Assembly (NCBI RefSeq): GCF_018070565.1
Contig: NZ_JAGPXL010000036.1
Location: forward strand, 1-64,000
Direction of reading: 5' to 3'
Source: Streptomyces sp. B93
Lineage (GTDB): Bacteria; Actinomycetota; Actinomycetes; Streptomycetales; Streptomycetaceae
Length of the DNA: 64,000 nucleotides
Part shown: positions 25,692 through 34,280 of the stretch, one piece after another
Layout of the letters: each line of letters starts with the position of its first letter
Numbering within the stretch: position 1 is the first letter of the stretch
Program-made: the position numbers and the translations under genes
The notes under the pieces: model-generated
Told to the model about the DNA's origin: nothing
Seen by the model: the letters and a program-made list of their open reading frames with translations, nothing else
The model's database searches: none

Positions 25692-26528
25692 ATGCCGACC
25701 ACATGGTTCATCACCGGCACCTCCTCGGGCTTCGGGCGGCTGCTCACCGAGTCCCTGCTGGCCCGCGGCGACCGGGTCGCCGCCACCCTGCGGCGGCCCG
25801 AGGCACTGGACGACCTGCGTGCTCAGTACGGTGAGCGTCTCTGGACAGCGCGGCTCGACGTCACCGACACGGAGCAGGTGCGCCAGGTCGTGGCCGATGC
25901 CTTCAAGGAACTGGGCACGATCGATACGGTCGTCAACAACGCCGGATACGGCGTCTTCGCCGCTGTGGAGGAGGCGACCGACGAACAGATCCGACGCGTG
26001 ATCGACACCAATCTCCTCGGGTCGATCCACGTCATCCGCGCGGTCCTGCCGCAGCTGCGCGCCCAGGGGCGCGGACACATCGTGCAGGTGTCGACCGCGG
26101 GCGGCCAGACCACGTACCCGAACTTCAGCTACTACCACGCTTCGAAGTGGGGCATCGAGGGCTTCTGCGAGACGGTGGCGCGCGAGATCGCCCCGTTCGG
26201 CATCGGCCTGACCATTGTCGAACCCGGCGCGACACCGACCGGCTTCGCCAGCGCCCTCGACACCGCGCCCGTGATGCCGGAGTACGAGAACACCCCGGCC
26301 GGCGAGGTACGGCGCGCCATCGCGTCGGGCGCCTTCCCGCTGCCGAACGACCCGCACAGGATCGCGCGGGCCATCATCGATGTCGTCGACTCCGGTGCCA
26401 CACCGCTGCGCGTGCCCCTCGGCTCCGACACCTACGACGACGTACGGGCCTCCCTCGTCGCGCGGCTCGCCGAACACGACGCACACCGCGACACCGCGTT
26501 CTCGGTGGTGAACCGCGACTCGGAGTGA
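25692..26528 (+). CDS. Short-chain dehydrogenase/reductase
   Basis: A 278-residue classical SDR. Cofactor motif GTSSGFG is at residues 9-15, NNAGYG near residue 86 and the catalytic YHASK near 152; the serine of STAGG completes the triad. The C-terminal region (ATPTGFASALD, then DPHRIARAI) resembles SDRs of the oxidoreductase group often controlled by MerR proteins. AAAGGA precedes the ATG. Substrate is unknown; induction by a reactive carbonyl or xenobiotic is plausible from the MerR control. Confidence 0.92.
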   Translation: MPTTWFITGTSSGFGRLLTESLLARGDRVAATLRRPEALDDLRAQYGERLWTARLDVTDTEQVRQVVADAFKELGTIDTVVNNAGYGVFAAVEEATDEQIRRVIDTNLLGSIHVIRAVLPQLRAQGRGHIVQVSTAGGQTTYPNFSYYHASKWGIEGFCETVAREIAPFGIGLTIVEPGATPTGFASALDTAPVMPEYENTPAGEVRRAIASGAFPLPNDPHRIARAIIDVVDSGATPLRVPLGSDTYDDVRASLVARLAEHDAHRDTAFSVVNRDSE

Positions 26529-26566
26529 CCGGGGCACCGCCTCGGCGCGGGGGACGCCCTCCGCGA

Positions 26567-27790
26567 TCAGGGCCCGGCGGCCGGCAGTGTCACCCGGACC
26601 CGCAGGCCGCCGGACGCGTTGGCCTCGGCGGTGACGGTGCCGCGGTGGGCGCGTACCACCGAGCGGACGATCGCGAGCCCCAGGCCGTGGCCCCGGTCGC
26701 TGTCGACGCGGGGCACGGCACGGTAGAAGGGCTCGAACAGGCGGTCGACCGTGTCCGGGTCCACTCCGGGACCGGCGTTGTCCACCTCCAGCACCAGCGC
26801 CCCGCCGGGCCCGCGGGCGGCGGGATCGGCGGGCCGGGCACGCAGCGCCACATGCACCCAGCCCTCGGGGACGTTGTGGGCGCACGCGTTGTCCAGCAGG
26901 TTCACGACGACCCGGCGCAGCAGGGCCTCGTTGCCCGCCGTCTCACATCCCGCCCCCGGGCAGCCCGGCAGGTCCTCGGTGATCTCGATTCCGGGTGACC
27001 GGGTACGCAGCTCCTCGATCGTCTCCGCGGTCAGGGCGGCGAGGTCGACGGGTGCGGCGTCGTAGCGCACCTGGCCCGCGGCGGCCAGCTGGAGGAGTTC
27101 CTTGACGATGGTGATGTTGCGCTCGTTGGTCTCCACCAGCATCGGCACCAGCTCGGCGAGTCCCCCGCCGCCGGGATCGGCCGCCGCGACCTGGAGGATG
27201 GCCCGGTTGGTGGCGAGCGGGGTGAGCAGTTCGTGGGAGGCGTTGGCGGCGAAACGCCGGTGAGCCTCAAAGGACTCCTGGAGGCGGTCCAGGGTCGTGT
27301 CGAAGGTGTCGGCGAGTTGCTTCAACTCGTCCCGCGGGCCCTGGGCGCCGATGCGGTACGCCAGGTCGCCCTCGCCCGCCTTCGCCGCCGCCTCGTTGAT
27401 CGCGGCGAGCGGGGCGAGCAGCCTGCGCGACAGCTGCCAGCCCACGCCGAGGCCGAGGGCCATCACCAGGACGACGCCACCGATGGACACGGCGAGCACC
27501 GTGTGCCACACGTCCTCCTTGTCGCGGACCAGACCCGAGACGTCGACCGTCCGGGTCTCCCGCACCCTTCCGTCCGTGGGCGGCCCCTGCGACGGGGAAC
27601 TGCCGGGTGACGCGCTGGGGAGGGCGTAGGGGGCGGCGAAGTCGTAGGTCGGCAGGTAGCGGATGCCGACGTAGATGATCGTGACCATCAGGGCCGAGCA
27701 CAGGGCGAGTGCCCCGCCGAAGCCGAGGAAGAGACGCGCGTGGATGCTCAGGGCACGGGGCCTGGTGCCCGGCCGCCCACGGCGGATCAA
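26567..27790 (-). CDS. Sensor histidine kinase of two-component/ABC module 1
   Basis: A 407-residue kinase with two membrane helices (about residues 17-44 and 92-120), a short outer loop rich in Pro/Ser, HAMP, phospho-acceptor motif ANASHELLTPLATNR, N-box LLDNACAHNVP and G-box HGLGLAIVRSVV. Its TTG start overlaps the response regulator stop (TTGA). It pairs with that regulator and probably senses an envelope signal handled by the divergent permease/ATPase. It is paralogous to the kinase at 63301. Confidence 0.92.
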   Translation of the reverse strand: MIRRGRPGTRPRALSIHARLFLGFGGALALCSALMVTIIYVGIRYLPTYDFAAPYALPSASPGSSPSQGPPTDGRVRETRTVDVSGLVRDKEDVWHTVLAVSIGGVVLVMALGLGVGWQLSRRLLAPLAAINEAAAKAGEGDLAYRIGAQGPRDELKQLADTFDTTLDRLQESFEAHRRFAANASHELLTPLATNRAILQVAAADPGGGGLAELVPMLVETNERNITIVKELLQLAAAGQVRYDAAPVDLAALTAETIEELRTRSPGIEITEDLPGCPGAGCETAGNEALLRRVVVNLLDNACAHNVPEGWVHVALRARPADPAARGPGGALVLEVDNAGPGVDPDTVDRLFEPFYRAVPRVDSDRGHGLGLAIVRSVVRAHRGTVTAEANASGGLRVRVTLPAAGP

Positions 27791-28449
27791 CCGTCACCCA
27801 GGTAGTAGCCCGCGCTGATCGCGGTGTGCACGAGCTGGGGGTGGCCCAGCTTCTTGCGCAGGGTGTGCATGACCAGGCGTACCGCGTTGGTGAGCGGGTC
27901 GGCGTGCGCGTCCCACGCCTTGTCCAGGAGGTACTCGGCGCTGAGCACACCGCCGTCCGCGCGCATCAGCAGCTCCAGGACCGCCAGCTCCTTGGGGGTG
28001 AGGCGGATCTCGGTGCCGGCGCGGGTGACGGTGCGGCGGTGGGTGTCGAAGCGCAGGTCCGCGAAGGTGAGCACGGGCGGGTGCGCCATCGGGCTGCGGC
28101 GGTACAACGCCCGCAGACGGGCGATCAGTTCGGGGAAGTCGAAGGGTTTCGCCAGGTAGTCGTCGGCGCCGAGACCGAGGCCCTCGACCTTGTCGCCGAG
28201 GCGGCCCGCGGCGGTGAGCATCAGGATGCGGCAGTCCAGCCCCATGGCCACGATCCGGCGGCACACCTCGTCGCCGTGCACCCCGGGCAGATCGCGGTCG
28301 AGGATCACCGTGTCGTAGTCGTACACGGTGACCTTCTCCAGCGCGGAGTCACCGTCGTGCACCACATCGACCGCGAACGCCTCCCGGCGCAGCCCGATGT
28401 CGAGGACGCGTGCCATGAACCGCTCGTCCTCCACCACCAGAACCCGCAT
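27787..28449 (-). CDS. OmpR-family response regulator of module 1
   Basis: The 220-residue protein has a receiver domain (VVEDERF, phospho-acceptor aspartate in ILDRDLPG, LTAAG, KPFDFPEL) and a winged-helix DNA-binding domain (LTPKELAVLELLM; NAVRLVMHTLRKKLG). The ATG at 28449 is where receiver homology begins. It is divergent from the permease gene at 28643 and equals in length its paralogue at 62648. It should regulate the permease/ATPase genes through the 193-bp gap. Confidence 0.93.
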   Translation of the reverse strand: MRVLVVEDERFMARVLDIGLRREAFAVDVVHDGDSALEKVTVYDYDTVILDRDLPGVHGDEVCRRIVAMGLDCRILMLTAAGRLGDKVEGLGLGADDYLAKPFDFPELIARLRALYRRSPMAHPPVLTFADLRFDTHRRTVTRAGTEIRLTPKELAVLELLMRADGGVLSAEYLLDKAWDAHADPLTNAVRLVMHTLRKKLGHPQLVHTAISAGYYLGDG

Positions 28450-28538
28450 GGCCGTCGCACCCCTCGCGATGTCTGAGAATCCGGTGACGAAACAAGCGGA
28501 CCCGGCGCCGAATTTTCCAGGAAAGTCTCCCTGTTCCC

Positions 28539-28569
28539 GGTCACATTTATCAGGTGCGGGATGTGAACC
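28539..28569. promoter_or_regulatory. Inverted repeat in the divergent region of module 1
   Basis: GGTCACAT (28539-28546) and ATGTGAACC (28561-28569) are near-complementary arms. A further TTCACA occurs at 28611-28616, just before a -10-like TAGCGT and the permease ATG. TGTGAA also occurs in the equivalent gap of module 2 (62618-62623). A response-regulator site is possible but unproven. Confidence 0.4.
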
Positions 28570-28642
28570 GTGTATGAGGAAGCGGGCACGGGCCACCGCC
28601 GCCGAACACCCTTCACAACACCCGCTGCCTAGCGTCGGCGTC

Positions 28643-30076
28643 ATGAACCTCTTCAAGCGGGCGTGGTGGCGGCTGACCGGTCACCTCGGGAAGACGCTGA
28701 TGCTGATCGGCCTCTTCTTCGTCATCTGCGCCCTCGTGCTCTCCGGTTTCCTGATCCGTTCCGCCGCGGCGCGCGCCGCCGATGACGCCAAACAGCGCGT
28801 GGGCGCGGTGGCGACCATGCGGCTCGACGTGAACGCGCTGATCAACTCGGGCAAGGCGCGGCAGTCGAACGGCGCCGGTCCCAGCATGCTCGGTGAGGCG
28901 GCCGATCTGCACCGCTCCCTCGTGGACAGGATCTGCGCCTCGCCCGTGGTGGCCCGGTGCAACTACACGACCGACGCCACCGCGTTCCCCACCACGTCCA
29001 CCAAGCTGTATCAGCCGGTCAGCCCGCCCGCGGGGAGCACCGCGGTCGTCGATCTGTTCAAGGCCGACGGCGTGCGCGATCTGAACGAGGTGAGCGAGTT
29101 CAGGGCCGGTGACTCCCAGCTGGTCTCGGGCCGCGGCATCACCCCGGACAGCAGGAGCGACGAGATCGTCGTCGAGGAGCGTCTCGCCGAGGAGAACGGC
29201 CTGGAGGTCGGTGACACGGTCGAGCTGAGGGTCGGCGAGATCCCGCCGCCCGGCCAGAAGCCGAACGAGAAGGAGTACGTCTTCGAGGTCGTCGGCATCT
29301 ACCGGAGCGGCATCGCCGACACCGGCTCGTACGTCCCTGCCATGACGGACCCGGCCAACCACCTCTACCTCACGCCGGACGGCGCGAGCCTCCTCCTCGG
29401 CAGGACCGGCGGGGCGGGCAGGGGCGTGGTCAACCAGGCCACGTTCACCCTGGAGGACCCCGCCGGCCTGGGTCGGCTCCGGCAGGACGCGCGGGCGGCC
29501 GGTGCGGACCTGGAGATCTTCCCGCTGTCGGTCAACGACAAGCAGTACCAGGCCCTGGTCGGGCCGATCACCAGGACCGCCGACTTCGCCACCGTCACCG
29601 TATGGCTGGTCGCCGTCGCGGGCACCGTCATCCTCGCCCTGATCGTGGCGTCGTCACTGCGTGAACGCCGCAAGGAGCTGGGCATCCTGCTCGCGCTCGG
29701 CGAGAAGAAGCCGAAGCTGCTCGGCCAGCACCTTGCCGAGGTCATGCTCTGCGCGGTCATCGCGACCGGTCTCGCGGGCGCCTGTAGCCAACTGCTGTCC
29801 CAGGTCATCGGTGACCGGCTGCTGGCCGGTGAGGTCTCCTCGGCCAAGGACGAGGCGGCCGCTCGGGGACCGGAGCGGGACCCCTCCGATCCCCTCGGCG
29901 GAATGAAACCCGAGGAGGACGTCGACCCGATCGACACCCTGGCCATCCGGCTCGGCCCCGCCGACATCTGCAAGGTCGGCGCGACCGGCCTCGGCATCGC
30001 GACCCTGGCCACCCTCCTCCCCGGCGCCCGCGTCCTGCGCCTCAACCCCCGCGACCTCCTCACGAAGGGCGACTGA
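28643..30076 (+). CDS. FtsX/MacB-like ABC transporter permease (module 1)
   Basis: A 477-residue protein with one N-terminal membrane helix (about residues 17-40), a large extracytoplasmic MacB-type domain (with VEERLAEENGLEVGDTVEL), and three further helices in a C-terminal FtsX domain. It has a strong relative in the permease at 61256. The start has no clear ribosome site, and a -10-like TAGCGT lies 7 bp upstream, so a leaderless transcript is possible. It is followed 1 bp later by its ATPase. Such pairs move lipoproteins, peptides or sense cell-wall antibiotics. Confidence 0.9.
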   Translation: MNLFKRAWWRLTGHLGKTLMLIGLFFVICALVLSGFLIRSAAARAADDAKQRVGAVATMRLDVNALINSGKARQSNGAGPSMLGEAADLHRSLVDRICASPVVARCNYTTDATAFPTTSTKLYQPVSPPAGSTAVVDLFKADGVRDLNEVSEFRAGDSQLVSGRGITPDSRSDEIVVEERLAEENGLEVGDTVELRVGEIPPPGQKPNEKEYVFEVVGIYRSGIADTGSYVPAMTDPANHLYLTPDGASLLLGRTGGAGRGVVNQATFTLEDPAGLGRLRQDARAAGADLEIFPLSVNDKQYQALVGPITRTADFATVTVWLVAVAGTVILALIVASSLRERRKELGILLALGEKKPKLLGQHLAEVMLCAVIATGLAGACSQLLSQVIGDRLLAGEVSSAKDEAAARGPERDPSDPLGGMKPEEDVDPIDTLAIRLGPADICKVGATGLGIATLATLLPGARVLRLNPRDLLTKGD

Positions 30077-30077
30077 C

Positions 30078-30764
30078 ATGTCCGGAACCCCCGCCGAGCC
30101 CCTCCTCGAACTCACCGGCCTCACTCGCACCTACCAGAGCGGCACCCGGCGCCGCGTGGTCCTCAAGGACGTCTCCCAGCGCTTCGAAGCGGGCCGGATG
30201 TACGCCGTCGTGGGCCCGTCCGGCTCCGGCAAGACGACCCTGCTCTCCCTGGCCAGCGGCCTGGACGCGCCCACCGCAGGCACCGTGCGCTTCCGCGGCC
30301 GTGACATCGCGGAGCTGGGCCGTGGCAGGTACCGCAACCGCCATGCGGCGACCGTCTTCCAGTCCCTGAACCTCCTCACCTACATGACCGCCGTCCAGAA
30401 CGTCACCTCGGCCATGGAGATCACCGGCATCAAGGGACCCCACCGCAGGCGCCGCGCGGCCGAACTCCTCGATCTGCTGGGCGTGGAGGCCGCGGACCAG
30501 AACCGGCGTACCCTCAAGCTCTCCGGTGGCCAGCAGCAGCGCGTCGCCATCGCCCGCGCGCTGGCCTGCGAGGTCGACGTCCTCTTCGCGGACGAGCCCA
30601 CCGGCGCCCTCGACGACGCCACGGCGTCCGGCATCATCGACGTGTTCCGCGGGCTCGCCCACGACGACGGCAAGTGCGTGATCGTGGTAACCCACTCCAA
30701 GCAGGTGGCCGACGCCGCCGACGAGGTACTGCGCCTGCGGCGCGGCAAGCTGGAGACGAGCTGA
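30078..30764 (+). CDS. ABC transporter ATP-binding protein (module 1)
   Basis: A 228-residue ATPase of the MacB/LolD type: Walker A GPSGSGKTT near residue 45, Q-loop TVFQSLNLL, signature LSGGQQQRV near residue 147, Walker B DVLFADEPTG and H-loop VTHS. It begins 1 bp after the permease stop. It energises the adjacent permease. The gene ends 9 bp from the convergent remnant of the biosynthetic island. Confidence 0.95.
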   Translation: MSGTPAEPLLELTGLTRTYQSGTRRRVVLKDVSQRFEAGRMYAVVGPSGSGKTTLLSLASGLDAPTAGTVRFRGRDIAELGRGRYRNRHAATVFQSLNLLTYMTAVQNVTSAMEITGIKGPHRRRRAAELLDLLGVEAADQNRRTLKLSGGQQQRVAIARALACEVDVLFADEPTGALDDATASGIIDVFRGLAHDDGKCVIVVTHSKQVADAADEVLRLRRGKLETS

Positions 30765-30773
30765 GCATCGCCC

Positions 30774-31277
30774 CTATGCGCTGTGCAACTGCTTCAGGTA
30801 GTCGTACAGACTGGGCAGGCTCTCCAGCAGGTCCCGCTGCTGGCGCTTGACCGACTCGAAGAGCGGCTCGGCGGCGGCCACTGACTCGGGCTTGTGCGCG
30901 AGCGCGGGCAACGGCGCGTCCGGTTCCAGGCCCAGACCGGCGAAGATGCAGTAGTAGCTGCCGTTGGTCCAGAAGTTGCGGAACTCGGCCTCGATGCTGC
31001 CGTAGTACGTCGACTCGTCGGTGATCGGCGGGTTGACGGGCAGTCCCGCCTTGTACGCGGCTGTCTTCTGCCGGATGTCGTCCGCCAGCGTCAGCTCCTT
31101 GTTGGCTCGCCAGAACGGTGTGTCGTCGCGCGGCGCGTGGAAGAAGTGGGCCTGGACGAAGTCGCGGCTGTCGTCGAACATCACCTCGATCTCGCGGTTG
31201 AAGCCGTCGATGAGGCCCTGGTTGAAGCTCCGGTCCGGGAAGTGCTTGGCCAACTGGTGGATCGCCGCGGTGATGAG
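30774..31277 (-). pseudogene. C-terminal remnant of a PrnC/CtcP-type flavin-dependent halogenase
   Basis: The last 167 codons match the C-terminal third of FAD-dependent halogenases of the PrnC/tetracycline-chlorinase group: FDDSRDFVQAHFF, TPFWRANKEL, TYYGSIEAEFRNFWTNGSYY, then CIFAGLGL and LPSLYDYLKQL. Full proteins are about 500-570 residues. The FAD-binding GxGxxG motif, the WxWxIP motif and the active-site lysine lie in the missing part, so it cannot halogenate. At 31277 the frame runs into the methyltransferase reading frame shifted by one base, which marks a deletion junction. Family assignment is from memory of PrnC and CtcP C-termini. Confidence 0.85.
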
Positions 31278-31990
31278 AGGTCGGCCCCGGACGGCAGCGG
31301 ATCGAAGAAGCTCTGGCCGACCGCCCTCGTCCGCTCGCTCACACCGGCGACCCGGAAGACCTCGGGCGAGCGGGCGACCGTTCTCGGCAGATCGACCAGG
31401 ACGCCGTGAACGTGCGGCCTCGCGCGAAGGATCTCCGCGAGCAGCGTTCCGGTGCCACCGCCGACGTCCACCACGGTCTCCACTGACTCCCAGTCCGAGT
31501 GGACCAGGACCTCGGGATCGGACACGTACTCGTTCGCCATGAGTTCGTCGAATTCGGCCGCGATGTCCGGGTGAGCGTCGAGGTCCTCCCAGAGCGGCAG
31601 TCCGAAGAGGTCCTGGTAGGCGGGTTTCCCCGTGCGTACCGTGGTGAGGAGAGTGCTCCACGCGTGTGCCATGCGTCCTCCGAACCCGTCGAGGTCGAGA
31701 CCGAGGCGCTGTGTGAGACCGCGGTGTGCCGTATCGTCGAGCAACCCCTCGGCCGCTTCGTTGAGTCCGAATCGCCCGGGAGACGTCTCCTCGAACAAGC
31801 CCTTGCCGACGAGATGCCTGAGCACCCTGCTCAGTGCGTCGGCGTCACAGCCCGCCGCCGAGGCGAGTCCGTCGACGTCGGTGACACCTGCCGCGACATG
31901 GTCCGCGATGCGAAGTGTCGCCACCACGCGCACACACCACGGGGTACACAGGTCGCTCAGTGCCTCGATGTCCGCACCGTGACGTGTCAT
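31181..31990 (-). pseudogene. SAM-dependent O-methyltransferase truncated by deletion
   Basis: Residues 1-238 match the small-molecule O-methyltransferase family (dimerisation helices such as LSRVLRHLVGKGLFEET, then SAM motif VVDVGGGTG at about residues 174-182, and GQSFFDPLPSGAD). From about 31277 homology stops and reading continues 31 out-of-frame residues over halogenase sequence to a stop at 31181. About 100 C-terminal residues, including the catalytic region, are missing. The ATG overlaps the stop of the preceding small gene (ATGA). A folded but inactive protein might still be made. Confidence 0.85.
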
Positions 31991-32265
31991 GGGACAGCCG
32001 GGGGATCGAAGACCGTCACGTTGTGGACCTCCATGAGCGTGCTCTGGTAGTCGACATCCGTGTAGCGCAGCTCTTCCAAGATGGGTGCGAGCACGGATCT
32101 GGTGAACCTGTCGTAAGCGTCTCGTGTCTCGTAAACGGTGACTACCTCGAGACGTGATCCGCTCTCGTAGCACACCTGCAACACGCGTCCGGTGATTCTC
32201 GCCTCGGTTTCCCGAAGGCGTTCCTGAACTCGCAGGTACTGCGTCAGACTGACGCCGGTCGTCAC
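31987..32265 (-). CDS. ABM-like small protein of the biosynthetic island
   Basis: A 92-residue protein related to the first half of the next gene upstream (shared pattern GVSLTQY...GRVLQVCYE...VVTVYETRDAYDRF...SVLAPILEEL...EVHNVTVF). This is the dimeric alpha/beta-barrel fold of antibiotic-biosynthesis-monooxygenase-like proteins. No cofactor site is visible, as is usual. It overlaps the methyltransferase start by 4 bp and lies 35 bp after the ABM/NTF2 gene. It may act as a cofactor-free oxygenase or accessory protein in the pathway. Confidence 0.75.
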   Translation of the reverse strand: MTTGVSLTQYLRVQERLRETEARITGRVLQVCYESGSRLEVVTVYETRDAYDRFTRSVLAPILEELRYTDVDYQSTLMEVHNVTVFDPPAVP

Positions 32266-32300
32266 CTCTACAACAGCTGTGCGAACGTGTGCACCTCTCT

Positions 32301-32906
32301 CTATTCAGCGGTGATGTTCACTTCGATCAGCTTTTCTCCGTCGAGGACGAAGCTGAACCTGGCCGGACCGGTGTAGCGGTCGCTGCGGTACTGGCCGAAC
32401 ACGGTGAACGTGTTCGTGGAGCGCTCGACCCGGCCTGCCGTGAAATGACCGTTGACACCGATCATCTCGCGGTCATTGAAGTCGCGAATGGCGGCGATGC
32501 CCACGAACTCGCGGCCGGCGTCGATGAAGCGCACATCGCCGCCTGAGAAGAGGGCGAGCAGGCCGTCGTCGTCACCGTTGTCGAGGGAATCGAAGAAACG
32601 CCGAGCCGCTTCCGGCATGTCCACCGTGACCTTGTGCACGTGCGCGATGTCATTGCGGTAGTGGGGGCGTTCCGCGATGTCGTCGGCAATACCCAGTCTC
32701 TGAAGTACGGGCGTCAGAACAGACTGGAAGAACGCGTCGCGCGCTTCTTGGGATTCGTACACGGTGAGGATGCGCAGGTCGTTCTCGTCCCCGTAGCAGA
32801 CCTGGAGAAGCCGACCGGGGAACTTCTCCCCGGTTTCGGCGAGGACGGCCTGCTCCCGGCGGTACTCGTCGAGCGTGACGCCCGTCGATATCTGCGCGAT
32901 GGCCAT
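32301..32906 (-). CDS. Two-domain protein: ABM-like domain fused to NTF2/SnoaL-like domain
   Basis: In this 201-residue protein, residues 1-85 (GVTLDEY...GRLLQVCYGDEN...ILTVYESQEARDAFF...HVHKVTV) are an ABM-like barrel, homologous to the 92-residue protein encoded just downstream. Residues 95-200 (EAARRFFDSLDNGDDDGLLALF...FIDAGREFVGIAAIRDF...) are an NTF2-like SnoaL-type domain. Such domains act as cyclases, isomerases or binding modules in natural-product pathways. The pairing in one chain is unusual. The gene is in the island operon, 30 bp after the aminotransferase gene. Confidence 0.75.
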   Translation of the reverse strand: MAIAQISTGVTLDEYRREQAVLAETGEKFPGRLLQVCYGDENDLRILTVYESQEARDAFFQSVLTPVLQRLGIADDIAERPHYRNDIAHVHKVTVDMPEAARRFFDSLDNGDDDGLLALFSGGDVRFIDAGREFVGIAAIRDFNDREMIGVNGHFTAGRVERSTNTFTVFGQYRSDRYTGPARFSFVLDGEKLIEVNITAE

Positions 32907-32936
32907 CGGGTGTTTCCTTTCCGGTAGTGGGCTGTA

Positions 32937-34265
32937 TCAGAGCATCGGCACGGACTTCTCGTCACGCATTCCCCGGAGAACGTCTCGTGCACGGTCGAGC
33001 GTCCGGTCGATGTCCTCCCTGGTGTGCGCCCCAGAAATATGGTTCCGTCTCAAAGGTGCGGGCAGCATCAGGAATCCGGCGTCGGTCATGCGGAGGTGGA
33101 ACGCCGCGTTGGCGGCGTTGTCGTTGCGCTCCAGGGACCGGTAGCCGGTGACGGGCGGCGGGGCGAAGTAGAGGGAGAAGACGCCGCCGAAACCGGTGGC
33201 GGTGGCTGCGATACCCAACTCGTCGACGATGGCGGTCAGTCCGTCGCGCATGCGTTGCCCGAGCTGGTGGGTGCGCCGGTAGAAGTCGGGGTGGTCGCGC
33301 AGATAGCCGATGGTGGCCACGGTCGCGGCAGCCGTGACGCGGTTGCCGTTGAACGTTCCGGCCAGCATCACGTCGCCGCCAGCGGTGAGGAACCGCTGCA
33401 TGAGTTCTCGTCCGCCCGCCACCCCCGCTGCCGGGTAGCCGTTCCCCATGGCCTTGCCGAAGACGGTGAGATCGGGCATGACCTGACAGATCTCCTGGTA
33501 GCCGCCGAGTGCGTGGCGGAATCCGGTGATCACCTCATCGAAGATCAGCAGAGAGCCGTGCTCCTTGGTCAACTCGCGCAGCCCCTGGAGAAATCCGGGG
33601 GCCGGGACGAGCGCGCCCACGTTGTGTGCGACGGGTTCGACGATCACCGCCGCTATCCGGTCCTGGTGGGCGGCGAAGAGCGTACGCACCGAGTCGAGGT
33701 CGTTGAAGTCCGCGATGACAGTGGCGTCGAGAGCCGGGTCGAGGATGCCCGCCGAGAGCGGATCACGGCCGTAGGCGCGACCGGGCGGCGACACCAGGTT
33801 GCGGGCCACGGCGTCGTACCAACCGTGGAAGGTGCCCTGGAACTTCACCAGCAGCGGTCGGCCGGTGACCGCGCGGGCCAGCCGGATCGCATGGGAAACG
33901 GCCTCGCTGCCGCTCATCACGGTCACGGCCTGCTCGGCGGACGGGATGGCCTCGACGACGAGGCGGGCCATCTCCACTTCGAGTTCGGTCACACCGAGCC
34001 CGACTTGGTCCACACCACTGATCGCCCGGACGACCGCCTCGTCCACGGCCGGGTGGTTGTGGCCGAGCAGGACCGCGCCGAATCCAGCGTGGTAGTCAAG
34101 ATAACGTTGTCCATCCGCATCGACCACGTAGGCGCCGGTGGCCTCGGTGAAGGCGTACGGTCTGCCGATCGACCGCCCGAAGGTGTTCACCCCGCCGGGA
34201 ATGAACCGCTGCGCCGCTTCGTAGAGCGCGGCGTGCTCGTTGGCTTGTTCGGTGGTGTTCCCCAT
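32937..34265 (-). CDS. Class III aminotransferase, glutamate-1-semialdehyde aminomutase type
   Basis: A 442-residue PLP enzyme of the HemL/GSA-aminomutase branch. It shows RFIPGGVNTFGRS near the N-terminus, MSGSEAVSHAIRLAR for phosphate binding, the aspartate motif LLIFDEVITGFR and the PLP lysine in FGKAMGNGYP. It is unlikely to be the haem gene because it lies in a pathway cluster. It could transaminate or shift an amino group on a pathway intermediate. It appears intact. It is 15 bp downstream of the PrnB-like gene. Confidence 0.9.
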   Translation of the reverse strand: MGNTTEQANEHAALYEAAQRFIPGGVNTFGRSIGRPYAFTEATGAYVVDADGQRYLDYHAGFGAVLLGHNHPAVDEAVVRAISGVDQVGLGVTELEVEMARLVVEAIPSAEQAVTVMSGSEAVSHAIRLARAVTGRPLLVKFQGTFHGWYDAVARNLVSPPGRAYGRDPLSAGILDPALDATVIADFNDLDSVRTLFAAHQDRIAAVIVEPVAHNVGALVPAPGFLQGLRELTKEHGSLLIFDEVITGFRHALGGYQEICQVMPDLTVFGKAMGNGYPAAGVAGGRELMQRFLTAGGDVMLAGTFNGNRVTAAATVATIGYLRDHPDFYRRTHQLGQRMRDGLTAIVDELGIAATATGFGGVFSLYFAPPPVTGYRSLERNDNAANAAFHLRMTDAGFLMLPAPLRRNHISGAHTREDIDRTLDRARDVLRGMRDEKSVPML

Positions 34266-34280
34266 GAGATGCCCCTTGCC

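Noticed and set aside
28450..28656. Extra 69 codons before the module 1 response regulator
   Set aside because: The receiver domain starts exactly at the ATG at 28449; the extension crosses the divergent promoter region.
30774..31277. Tryptophan 7-halogenase (PrnA) remnant
   Set aside because: The remembered C-terminal motifs (TPFWRANKEL, FRNFWTNGSYY) fit the PrnC/CtcP group better. Exact class needs a search.
32937..34265. Identification as the housekeeping hemL gene
   Set aside because: It has the GSA-aminomutase pattern, but sits inside a biosynthetic operon with no haem genes. A pathway aminotransferase is more likely.
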